Assembly (NCBI GenBank): GCA_009667805.1
Contig: CM019063.1
Location: 352,494,942-352,558,941, forward strand
DNA length: 64,000 nucleotides
Direction: 5' to 3'
From: Leptobrachium leishanense
Lineage: Eukaryota; Chordata; Amphibia; Anura; Megophryidae
Shown in pieces: positions 35,116-44,962 of the stretch. The stretch's first letter is position 1. The number at the start of each line of letters is the position of its first letter. A program made the translations under genes and the position numbers. Under the pieces are notes generated by a model. That model was given only the letters and a program-made list of their open reading frames with translations, had not been told where the DNA came from and did no database searches.

Positions 35116-36450
35116 GATGGGCATGGTCTGGAACTGGGGTCTGGACCTGAGCTCTGGCTAGAGCTAGTTCTGGCCCTGGGGTCTGGCCCTGGGCCCTGGC
35201 TGGGCCTGGTCCTGGGGTCTGAGCCTGAGCCCTGGCTGGGCTTGGGGTCAGGGTCTGGGCCCTGGCTGGGCTTGGGGTCAGGGTCTGGGCCTGGGGTCTG
35301 GGCCCTGGCTGGGCCTTGGTTCAGGGTCTGGGCCTGGGTTCAGGGTCTGGGCCTGGGTTCGGGGTCTGGGCCCTGGCTGGGCCTGGTGTCTGGGCGCTGG
35401 CTGGGCTTGGAGTCTGTGCCTGGGCCCTGGCTGGGCCTGGAGTCTGGGCCCTGGCTAGGCCTGGAGCCTAGGCCCTGGCTGAGTCTGGGCCATGGCTGGG
35501 CCTGGAGTCTAGGGCCTGGCTGGGCCTGAAGTCTAGGGCTTGGGGTCGGGGTTTGGGCCCTGGCTGGGCCTGGGGTCAGGTTCTGGGCCCTGGCTGGGCC
35601 TGGGGTTGGGTTCTAGGGCCTGGCTGGGCCTGGAGTCTAGGGCCTGGGGTCTGGATTTGGGCCCTGGCTGGGCCTGGGGTCGGGTTCTGGGCCCTGACTG
35701 GGCCTGGGGTTGGGTTCTAGGGCCTGGAGTCTAGGGCCTGGGGTCAGGATTTGGGCCCTGGCTGGGCCTGGGGTCGGGTTCTGGGCCCTGGCTGGGCCTG
35801 GGGTTGGGTTCTGGGCCCTGGCTGGGCCTGGGTTCTGGGCCCTGGCTGGGCCTGGGTTCTGGGCCCTGGCTGGGCCTGGGTTCTGGGCCCTGGCTGGGCC
35901 TGGGGTCTGGGCCCTGGTTGGGCCTGGGGTCTGGGCCCTGACTGGGTCAGGGTCTGGGCCCTGGCTGGGCCTGGGGTCTGGGCCCTGACTGGGTCAGGGT
36001 CTGGGCCCTGGCTGGGCTTGGGGTCTGGGCCCTGGCTGGGCTTGGGGTCTGGGCCCTGGCTGGGCTTGGGGTCTGGGCCCTGGCTGGGCCTGGGCCCTGG
36101 CTGGGCCTAGGGTCTGGGCCCTGGCTGGGCTTGGGGGTCGGGGTCTGGGACTGGGCCCTGGCGTCTGGGACTGGGTTCGGGGTCTGGGCCCTGGCTGGGC
36201 TTGGGGGTCTGGGCCCTGGCTGGGCCTTGGCCCTGGCTGGTCTTGGGGGGTCGGGGCCCTGGCTGGACCTGGGGTCTGGGCTTTGGCTGGGCCTGGGGTC
36301 TGGGCCTTGGCTGGGGTCAGGGCCCTGGCTGGGCTTAGGGTCAGGGTCTGGGCCCTGGCTGGGCTTGGGGTCGGAGTCTGGGCCCTGGCTAGGCCTGGGG
36401 TCTGGCCCTGGCATCTGGGCCCTGGCGTCGGGGGTCTGGGCCCTGGCTCA
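35116..36450. repeat. GC-rich minisatellite, 24-bp unit 'ggccctggctgggcctggggtctg' (copy 2)
   Basis: A 1.3-kb array has one strand rich in GGG runs. The main unit is 24 bp, a multiple of three, so long frames stay open on both strands (8-residue periodic peptides rich in Gly, Trp, Leu on one strand and Pro, Gln on the other). These are not genes. The dense GGG tracts could form quadruplexes on the top strand. Confidence 0.93.
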
Positions 36451-37174
36451 CCACTCCGCCGTCTTCCTTCCCTGTCCTCATTCTCTTTTCTTCCTTTCTT
36501 CTTTTCTTCTGGCCAGGCCCTCCGTCTCAGGCAGCTTCACTGACTGGAGGGAGCGGAGCCGAAGCAGCATGCTTGGGAGGGCCCCCGCACGCTGCTTGTC
36601 CCTGCCCAGCCAGCCAGCCAGCGAAGCTGCCAGGAGGAGACACACACAGTCAGCTCCGGATTTGGACTCATAGAGTCCAATACCGGAACTGAAGAAGGGG
36701 GCTGCCGCTGCCAACGGGGCCCCAGCGGCCTGGGCCCCCTTTCGGCAGCATGGGGCATAATGCCCTGATGGTGGCCCTGTAAGGACATATGAGGTATGAG
36801 TGGGATGTTCCTAGTCAGGACATTCTATTGTTACCGGAATCCACCTGGCTATTTCGGGAGAAGACCGGGCCGGCGCGGACAAAGACTGACTGGACACGAG
36901 TCTCTTTAGGAAAGGCGAACTTTATTGTGACATCACCACTCAGCCAGGATTGAATCGCAAAGACTGAGTAACATTTACATTCAAACATAACATTTTATAC
37001 CTTGAATAGATAATCAGGTACATCCCAATTAGCCCACCCCACTGTGACACTATCCCACCCCACGTGGGTCTGTACCTTCCCCTTACTGAATACAAAGACA
37101 TTCCACAAATTGGCAGTAAATTGGCAGCTTTCACAGTATTTTGACAATTTGGAAATTTACAACTCTCCCAGATC
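36451..37174. other. Unassigned flank
   Basis: No coding sequence is recognised. There is a pyrimidine-rich run at 36476-36515. The block 36840-37110 has a reverse-strand AATAAA ('aactttattgtgaca', ~36910) and looks LTR-like, but no paired ends or target duplication could be found. Confidence 0.3.
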
Positions 37175-37320
37175 CTGCCCTACCATTAGGGGTCTATTGA
37201 TGTGAATCCTGTGAGTGCTCAGACTCCCTGCCTTTACCATCAGAGGTCTATTGCTGTGGATCCTGTGTACATTCATACTCACTGCCTTTACTGTGAGAGT
37301 TCTATTGCTGTGGCGCTCTG
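37175..37320. repeat. Short ~60-bp tandem repeat
   Basis: Three units share 'ctgccttta.ca...agaggtctattgctgtggatcctgtg'. Further spread copies are not visible. The following 37321-37776 is A/T-rich with a repeated 'tgtgattttaag.tattggga' at 37390 and 37528, and no gene. Confidence 0.6.
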
Positions 37321-37781
37321 TGATATGCTTAACCATTGGAGTAATCTAATTATACTTTATGCTACATTGTTTGTACTAATACACATTTTATGTGATTTTA
37401 AGGTATTGGGAGCAAAACTCTGTAATACGATCTTGGTTCATATTGTTTAATCACAATTTCATAGTGTCTTAAATTATTTGAACCAGATAGATACTTTTTT
37501 ATGTTAAATGTGCTGTTGTGCGAGCAATATGTGTGATTTTAAGATATTGGGAATACCACTCTGTAATGTAATCATGATTCACACTAAATATTGTATTTCC
37601 TATGGGAAGAGGGGATCGGGGGGGCCATTCTGAGGGCCAGTAAGGGGCCCCAAAATTTATGATAGCTGGCCTGCACATGACACTGCAGTCTCAGGGGGTT
37701 GGGCCCCTGCAGGTCCCCTGGGGACAGCTTACTGCCATTAGCCACCCTCTCTGTGCCAGAAGTTTGCTGCTTGTCTGTCCT

Positions 37782-38149
37782 TGTAACGGAGTGGACCTTG
37801 TCACGTGAACACCACAGCAGGGAAAGTGTTTCTCAAGCAGTCTTTATTCCATTTAGCATAGGTGGTTACAGGCACAGGCCAGCTGCTTAGTTCAAACAAA
37901 TAAACAAACAAACCTCTCTGCTATCCAGCAGTCAACATAGTGATAACAAATGATTATATCCTCAATCACAGTGCTTTGGAGCTGTGTCTGTATGAGGGGG
38001 TTCCACCAAAATAAACCTACTGTGCCTGTATAGGCGTGTCCCTTTTAAAGCCCCAGTAACCACAACATCAAGCCCTCGTTTGTGTTGCTGGGCTGACCAA
38101 CCCATCCGTTAACCCTTTCCTCAGGGAACCGTATATACACCCCATCACA
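37782..38149 (-). mobile_element. Candidate short solo LTR, near-TSD GTCCT/GTCCC
   Basis: The segment starts TGTAACGGAG and ends CCCCATCACA. Flanks are GTCCT (37777-37781) and GTCCC (38150-38154), one mismatch. A reverse-strand AATAAA at 37843-37848 suggests minus orientation. At 368 bp it is short, and the mismatch keeps confidence low. Confidence 0.4.
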
Positions 38150-38498
38150 GTCCCCCTGCTCACTATGGCTGCCAGGGACATTAATCACTCCTCCAGAGCC
38201 AGGCCACAGCCTAGGAGGGAGTATTACCTGCTCTCCCAGCTCATTCTCCATGGGATGTCCCGCCTCCCTACCGAGTCAAGGGAGCTGTAATGAAAGATAA
38301 AACTTTGCACCTTGGAGAAGTCACACCTTCCTCTGTCCAGCATGGGGCGCTGGGCTCCTGATCCGTGGTGATACTGTGCACAAACAGATCACAGAGAGGT
38401 GGGTATCAGGGAGCTCTTTTGTGTCCGTTGCCATGGCTGGATGCATGCGCATCCATGACCGCGACGGACACCAGCTGTTATATATATATATACACACA
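38150..38498. other. Unassigned spacer with (ta)n(ca)n
   Basis: No gene is seen. A short (ta)7(ca)4 microsatellite (about 38478-38500) abuts the Tc1 left end. Confidence 0.5.
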
Positions 38499-40114
38499 CA
38501 GTTGTGTTCAAAATTATTCAACCCCCAATGCTGTAAAGGGTTTTAGGGAATTTAGTGTACATTTGTAATTGTATTCAGAATGAAATCCTACAAGGACTTT
38601 TTAAATAACCATATGCAACTTTTTAAAGAACCATATGACATCAATTGGTTTTGTAATACAGTAGTAAATGTTTCTTTTGTGAATTCTTCATTGACACAAT
38701 TATTCAACCCCTTAAAGACTACCACTCTGAAGAACAGAGGTTCATTCAAGTGTTTTCAATCAGGTATTGAAAACACATGTGGATGTCACGGAGCAGCAAT
38801 AAAGCATAATAAGCACCAATTAGGCAGCTTTAAAATGACTGTGATACTCAGCTCCTTCTAGACATTTACTGGTATAGTTACAAACATGGTAAAGTCAAGA
38901 GAATGGTCCAGGAAGACAAGAGAAGAGGTGATTACTCTTCACAGGAAGGGCAATGGCTATAAGAAGATTGCAAAGATGTTAAACATACCAAGAGAGACCA
39001 TAGGAAGCATCATTCGCAAATTCAAGGCAAAGGGCACTGTTGAAACGCTACCTGGTCGTGGCAGAAAGAAGATGCTGACTTCGACTGCTGTGCGCTACCT
39101 GAAGCGTAGAGTGGAGAAAAGTCCCCGTGTGACTGCTGAGGAACTGAGAAAAGATTTGTCAGATGTGGGTACTGAAGTTTCAGCTCCAACAATACGGCGC
39201 ACGCTGCGTAATGAAGGTCTCCATGCCAGAACTCCCAGGCGCACCCCCTTGCTGTCTCCAAAGAATAAGAAGAGTCGACTGCAGTATGCCAAAAGTCATG
39301 TGGACAAACCACAGAAGTTTTGGGATAGTGTTCTGTGGACTGAAGAAACAAAATTAGAACTGTTTGGGCCCATGGATCAACGCTATGTTTGGAGGAGGAA
39401 GAACAAGGCCTATGAAGAAAAGAACACCTTGCCTACTGTGAAGCATGGCGGGGGTCAATCATGCTTTGGGGCTGTTTTGCTTCTGCAGGTACAGGGAAGC
39501 TTTAGCGTGTGCAAGGTACCATGAATTCTCTTCAGTACCAGGAGATATTGGATGACAATGTGATGCAGTCCGTCACAAACCTGAGGCTTGGGAGACGTTG
39601 GACTTTTCAACAGGACAATGAGCCCAAGCATACCTCCAAGTCCACTAGAGCATGGTTGCAGATTAAAGGCTGGAACATTTTGGAGTGGCCATCCCAGTCA
39701 CCTGACTTAAATCCGATTGAGAACCTCTGGTGGGACTTAAAGCAGTTGCAGTGCGCAAGCCTAAGAATGTGACTGAACTGGAGGCTTTTGCCCATGACGA
39801 ATGGGCGAAGATACCCGTAGATCGCTGCAAGACACTTGTGTCAAGCTATGCTTCACGTTTAAAAGCTGTTATAACTGTAAAAGGATGTTGTACTAAGATT
39901 GAATGTCACTTGGGGGTTGAATAAAACTGATAATGATGTGAGCACAGAAAAGACATTTGTGGTTATTTCATTATAAATGTTATGTTATATTTGTCTGACC
40001 TACACGTGCCTCTTTGATTTAATTGTAAGCAAGATGACTGAATGATCAAAATCAATGTCAAACTGGCCAAAACACTCAATGTCAGTGGGGGTTGAATAAT
40101 TTTGAACACAATTG
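38499..40114 (+). mobile_element. Tc1-type DNA transposon, ~1.6 kb
   Basis: Terminal inverted repeats are 'cagttgtgttcaaaattatt' at the left and its complement 'aataattttgaacacaattg' at 40095-40114. Both are followed inward by 'caacccccaatg/cactggggg'-type sequence. A TA follows the right end (40115-40116), and the left end lies in a TA/CA run. Length and single transposase gene are typical of Tc1 elements. Confidence 0.9.
38886..39924 (+). pseudogene. Tc1 transposase (frameshifted, first catalytic Asp altered)
   Basis: A DDE transposase starts at the ATG at 38886. Residues 1-110 form the paired-like helix-turn-helix DNA-binding region (KIAKMLNIPRETIGSIIRKF; GRGRKKMLT). The catalytic region begins at about residue 145 with 'VLWTEETKLELFG', where Tc1 relatives have Asp: codon 39342-39344 is GAA. 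A frameshift near 39450 precedes the glycine-rich segment. The second Asp ('FQQDNEPKHTS', ~39610) and the third acidic residue ('PDLNPIENLWWDLK', ~39705) lie in another frame, and the C-terminus ('VRKPKNVTELEAF', ~39760) in a third, ending at the TAA before 39925. Three frames plus the Asp-to-Glu change mean it is inactive. Confidence 0.9.
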
Positions 40115-40116
40115 TA

Positions 40117-40410
40117 TATTAGATATTTCTTCTACGCTCTGAAATTCGAACATTAAGTGCCCTACTGGTTCTCCCGATATAATATAAACCACAGGGACAT
40201 ACATAAATATAAATCACATTTTTCGAGCAACACGTTAAAACCTCTTTCATTAAAACTTTTTTGCCACTTTTTTTATTAAAATATTCTTTAGTTAAAAATG
40301 TTTTTCTTTCTACTGATCAGCATGCTAAACACTGTCCACGGTTATAAAATCCATTCTCCAGATTAAACATATTATTCTTAATTTTATCTCCAATTTTACC
40401 ATCCAATTTA
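40117..40410 (-). pseudogene. Penelope GIY-YIG endonuclease piece
   Basis: On the minus strand the sequence encodes a Cys-containing stretch (GFYNRGQCLAC), then the GIY-YIG core 'NVIYIYVCPCGLYYIGRTS', then 'RALNVRISERRRNI' before reaching the Tc1 end. The core differs in sequence from the plus-strand copy at 12790, so the two are separate insertions. It contains at least one stop. Confidence 0.8.
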
Positions 40411-41834
40411 GGGCTACATTACAATCCCCGCACTAAAACGGGGGCGGTAGGGAGGAAAAACTGCGCCCGAAGTTTTCCCCCTACCACCCCCATTTTAACG
40501 GGAGATTGCAATGCAGGCGCAAAAAATGCTGCCTGCATTTGTAGCGGGCTCTACGCCCCGGGATGCTTGCAGCAGTGCTGAGCGCAGCCGCAAGCATACA
40601 CTCGATGGAGTCCATAAGACTCCATTGAGTCAGACGCTGGCGGTCACATGACCTGCCGGATCTCGCCTCGCGACTTCCGGCCAGTCGGCGTAGTGATTAG
40701 GGATGTGCACCGATTTTTTTTTCGATTCGATTCGATTCGATTTTTCGATTTTTCAAACTTTTCGATTCGGCTCGTTTCGACTGCGTTCTGTTTCGATTCG
40801 GTTCGGTTCGATTCGGTTTTCGGGTACATGTATTTTTCGGAATTTCGACCATTTTTCGTATTTTCGGGTAACTTCACTAGGTTTATGTATCGACTTTTCG
40901 TTATTTCGGAAAATTTCCGTTTTTCGGAATTGTACATGGCTTTCGGCATATCGCCAATTTTTCGTTTTTCGGAACTTTTCGTATTTCTGAACTTTTCGTT
41001 TTTTCGGAATTGTACATGTTTCGGCATATCGCCAATTTTTCGTTTTTCGGAACGTCTGTTCTCGTTTCAAAGCTGTCTAACTCTATTCGTTTTGATGAAA
41101 ACTACTATGGTTTACTTTTTTAATACTACTTTATATATTTTTTATAATACATTTTTGGTTTGTTTTTCGGATCCAATAATTCATTCTGTCGATACGATAA
41201 TTCTGGCGATTCTATCGTGTTTTTTTAATTAACCCTTTCGCTGCTGAGGCTTTTCCCGCCTCTGTGCTGAGCTCATTTTTAGCGGTTTTGCTCATCATGT
41301 TTAAACGCGTTTTGAAGCTTATTTTATTATATGACCCAGACATATTATATATCGTTCTTTCCGGCAGACTCAGCAGATTCATAATATGTCATTATTATAT
41401 GTATACGTCATGACCTGTCTGTATATTCTAACAAAAAATGCAATAAAATATGAATTTTCAATAATTTACAACGTGTAAAGTGTTTTTTTTTCACATTTTA
41501 ACATGCGAGCAATTGCGGTTATATTTTGTATGGGGTGCGCTTGTTAAAAAAATTAGAGATGGGGTCTCGTTACATTTTTTTTTGGGGAAAATTACGCGAT
41601 TTTTAACAAACGCACCGCATACAAAAATCGTTAGTGCAGCATCATTGTTCACATTATAAATGAAATGGGAACAATATTGCTGCATTAACAAACCAAAAAA
41701 AAAAAAAAAAATTGTTTATTATTTTTTTATAAATGTTTTTAAATATTTTTTTAATTTTTTTACAAACGTTTTTCACATTCGTGTTTGGTATCGTTGGAAC
41801 AGCCATGCTCTGGCTGATCCAACAATACCAAACT

Positions 41835-41960
41835 TTAACCCCTAGCTGCCATGGATCGGGAGATAGGGGGTTCATTTTGGAACCCCCTATCTCCACCATT
41901 GGTGGCAGCTTGGGGTTAACTCCAGGACTGGCGTCATCGTGCTATGCACGATGACGCCAG
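41835..41960. repeat. Foldback segment shared with 1600-1720
   Basis: 'acccctagctgccat' pairs with 'ggtggcagcttggggtt', enclosing 'agatagggggttc' pairing with 'gaaccccctatct'. A second hairpin is 'gactggcgtcatcgtgc' with 'gcacgatgacgccagtc'. It is related to the hairpin near 1602-1687. Confidence 0.7.
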
Positions 41961-41994
41961 TCCTCAGGGGGAGTTACCGGAAGCTTGGCCGACA

Positions 41995-42450
41995 TCCGAC
42001 ATCCTCATGGATATGCCCCAGCTCCTCATGGATATTGCCCCAGCTCCTCGTGGACATGCCCCAGCTCCTCATGGATATTGCCCCAGCTCCTCGTGGACAT
42101 GCCCCAGCTCCACGTGGACATGCCCCAGCTCCTCGTGGACATGCCCCAGCTCCTCGTGGACATGCCCCAGCTGACACATGGATTTGCCCCAGCTCCTCGT
42201 GGATATGCCCCAGTTCACACATGGATTTGCCCCAGCTCCTCGTGGATATGCCCCAGCTCACACATGGATTTGCCCCAGCTCCTCGTGGATATGCCCCAGC
42301 TCCTCGTGGATATGCCCCAGCACATGGAATGCCCCAGCTCCTCATGGATATGCCCCAGCACATGGAATGCCCCAGCTCCTCATGGATATGCCCCAGCTCC
42401 TCATGGATTTGCCCCAGCACATGGAATGCCCCAGCACCTCATGAAAATGG
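41995..42450. repeat. 21-bp minisatellite 'ccccagctcctcgtggatatg'
   Basis: About twenty units of 21 bp, or longer variants with 'acacatggatttg', occur. Since 21 is a multiple of three, frames stay open on both strands (7-residue periodic peptides), which are not genes. A CpG-rich stretch with a 'gattggctgg' CCAAT-type word and a 'gtgacggtgtcaccc' palindrome follows (42460-42720). Confidence 0.9.
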
Positions 42451-42908
42451 CCCCAGCTCACCTCCGCTGCCTTTTTCGCTCCCTCAGAGCGTCCGGCGGC
42501 GCAGAGCTTGGGCGCTCGCCAGGGGGAGCCACGTGACCAGCTGCGATTGGCTGGTGACGTGTTTCCTCCAGGCGAGCGTCGAAGCTGCATGCTTCGGACG
42601 CTCGCAGGGAGTGAAAAACGCGGCGGAGGGTGAGACACCCGCCCTTAGGGTGACGGTGTCACCCTAAAGGCGGGTGTCACCTGGTGCGGGCCGCACCCCC
42701 GCCCCCATGTTACGACGCCACTGGTATATACATTTAACGGCCGCACGCCCACGGACTTACTCTATCCAAACAAAGTTCAGAATGATGTGAAACATTGGGA
42801 CTTTTTGGATAGATTTCGATTTTCGACTATCCAGAAGTTAAAAAAACAAAAAAGGTCGAAATCTAATGCAAAAGTCCCGATGTTTCACATCGGGATGTCA
42901 GATATTAA

Positions 42909-43910
42909 TAGGCTTGTGCACTGATTTTTTTTTCGGTTCGATTAGATTTGTTCTGATGTTTAAAATTTTTGATTCGGCTCGTTTCAACCGATTTCTGTTT
43001 CGATTCGGTTTGGTTTGGCTCGTTTATCGTGTAAATTTTTTTTTTGAATATCGACCATTTTTCGTATTTTCGGGTCAGTTTGCTGGTTTTTTGTATCAAC
43101 TTTTCGTGATTTCGGAATTTTTCATTTTTTTCGGAACGTCTGTTCTCCTCGTTTCAAAGCTGTCTAACTCTATTCGTTTTGACGCGTAAACTACTATGGT
43201 TTACTTTTTTATACTTTATATATTTTTTATAATAAATTTTTGGTTTGTTTTTCGGATCCGATAATTCATTCTGTCGATACGATAATTCTGGCGATTCTAT
43301 CGTGTTTTTTTTTATTAAATAAAGATCCTTTTTTTCTTATGAATATACATTTCACAACTTTATTTATTTAATCACATTAAAAAAATGGTATGAAAGCCAA
43401 GGAACAAAAAAAAAGAACAAAACTATTTAAAAAACGGTAAACTGACCCGAATGGTCTGACTTTAAAAATAAAAACCAGAACAAAAAGTTTTTAAAACGGA
43501 AAAAGTAGTTGATCAAAATGATCTGAAATTAAAAAAAAAATAAAATGATTTAAAGGTTTCAGACAAAAAAAAAATTAACCCTTTCGCTGCTGAGGCATTT
43601 CACGGCTTCCCTTCACGCCTGTGTGCGGCACTGCGGTCTGCTGCTGAGCTAATTTTTAACAGTTTCGCTCCTCTTGTTTAAACGCGTTTTGAAGCCTTAT
43701 TTTATAATATGACCCCGACATGTTATATATCGTTCTTTCCGGCAGACTCGGCAGATGATTCATAATATATCATTATCATATGTATGCGTCATGTCCTGTC
43801 TGTATATTATAAAAAAAAATGCAATAAAATTAGAATTTTCAATGTTTGTTTTACAAGGTGTAAAGTGTTTTTTTCACATTTTATCATGCGAGTGTTTGCG
43901 GTTATATTTT
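42909..43910. repeat. Second copy of the element's left subterminal region
   Basis: The stretch begins 'taggcttgtgcactga' plus a T-run and runs parallel to 40698-41550. It shares 'aacgtctgttctc', 'tttcaaagctgtctaactctattcg', 'ttctgtcgatacgataattctggcgat', 'aaccctttcgctgctgaggc' and 'tatatcgttctttccggcagactc'. This is a direct duplication, or a nested copy of a relative that has lost its right end. Confidence 0.75.
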
Positions 43911-44235
43911 ATGAGTTGCGTTTGTTAAAAAAAAATTGAAAAGGGGACTTGTTATATTTTTTTGGGTGAAAATTACACAGTCACATTCATGGCCACAAAT
44001 ATGTTGACAAATTTATGACAAAGGGTCCATAGAAATGTCAATAAATTTATGTACATATGATTTTAACAGTGTGGAAACCAAGCAATACATAATTAACTTA
44101 TTAACGTAAAGCAACGCACACAACAGGAAAATATATAAAAAAATAGAAAATTTATTTACATGGGGAAGGATGGCAAACTGCCCAACGGGGGCACAAACAA
44201 CACAAACAAACATCTTCCAGTCTAAGCCAGGCGAT

Positions 44236-44470
44236 AATAATTACTGGCATTTGAGGAGATGTTGGAGCTGGTCCGCATCTTCGATAACAAGGAATATGAC
44301 TGCAGTAAGGGCCCTTACGCAGGAAGAGTAATTTGAGAAAGGATCGGAACAGAGAAGTTACGCGCACCACCATCCTAGAGTGTTTGGGAAGGACGGTACG
44401 AAGGACCAGATCAGAAAACGCTGGTCCGACCCAAAGCAGGCGAGCAGGAGCAGCTGAGGCAGTTGTTGCT
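44236..44470 (+). pseudogene. Degenerate copy of the Myb/SANT exon
   Basis: The plus-strand sequence parallels the Myb-type exon at 46603-46924 (minus): 'tttgaggagatgttggagct', 'gtccgcatctt.gat', 'ggaagagtaa..gagaaaggatcgga', 'aaacgctggtccga'. Stops and small indels disrupt it. It runs head-on into the last exon of the minus-strand gene (stop at 44475). Confidence 0.75.
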
Positions 44471-44474
44471 CTTC

Positions 44475-44917
44475 TTACTGCCGCTCAAGCATGTCCGCGG
44501 TGGTCACTAGCTGCTCACGGAGGACCTGCAGCAGTTCCTGGATGTTGTTAAGTGTCCGGACTGCCAGGCGAAGCTGCTGACCAATTGCCTCCGAGTCCCG
44601 AGGTCTGGCTTCTCCTTCTATATATCCAATAAATGAAAGAAGGAAAATACAGTAAGTAAAGCAGGTTTCTATTTTTGACTGAAAGTCTTGAAAAAATATA
44701 ACAGTAGTATATACCAGTGCTGGCAGCTTCCTGAGGCTCCTCCTCCTCCTCCGACTGATCCCCCACGACCACCGTCAGCATATCCGGTGCTATATGTAAG
44801 AAATTAAAGAAATAAAAAATACAGTAAACAACAAAACTGATTTATTTTTGAACAAAAGTCGATGCAAAATACAACAGTAAAAAAAAACAAACCTGGACTG
44901 GCGGCCTCTGGCTCCCT

Positions 44918-44962
<45 letters not shown>

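Noticed and set aside
35059..36673. Long Gly/Trp/Leu- and Pro-rich open frames in the GC-rich arrays (also 19545-20039)
   Set aside because: They exist on both strands and several frames because the repeat unit is a multiple of three and lacks stops; peptides are purely periodic.
36840..37110. Another LTR
   Set aside because: It has a reverse-strand AATAAA and LTR-like texture, but no TG...CA ends with duplicated flanks were found.
41939..42667. 242-codon open frame across the 21-bp minisatellite
   Set aside because: Same cause: a 21-bp unit keeps all frames open; no domain and no start context.
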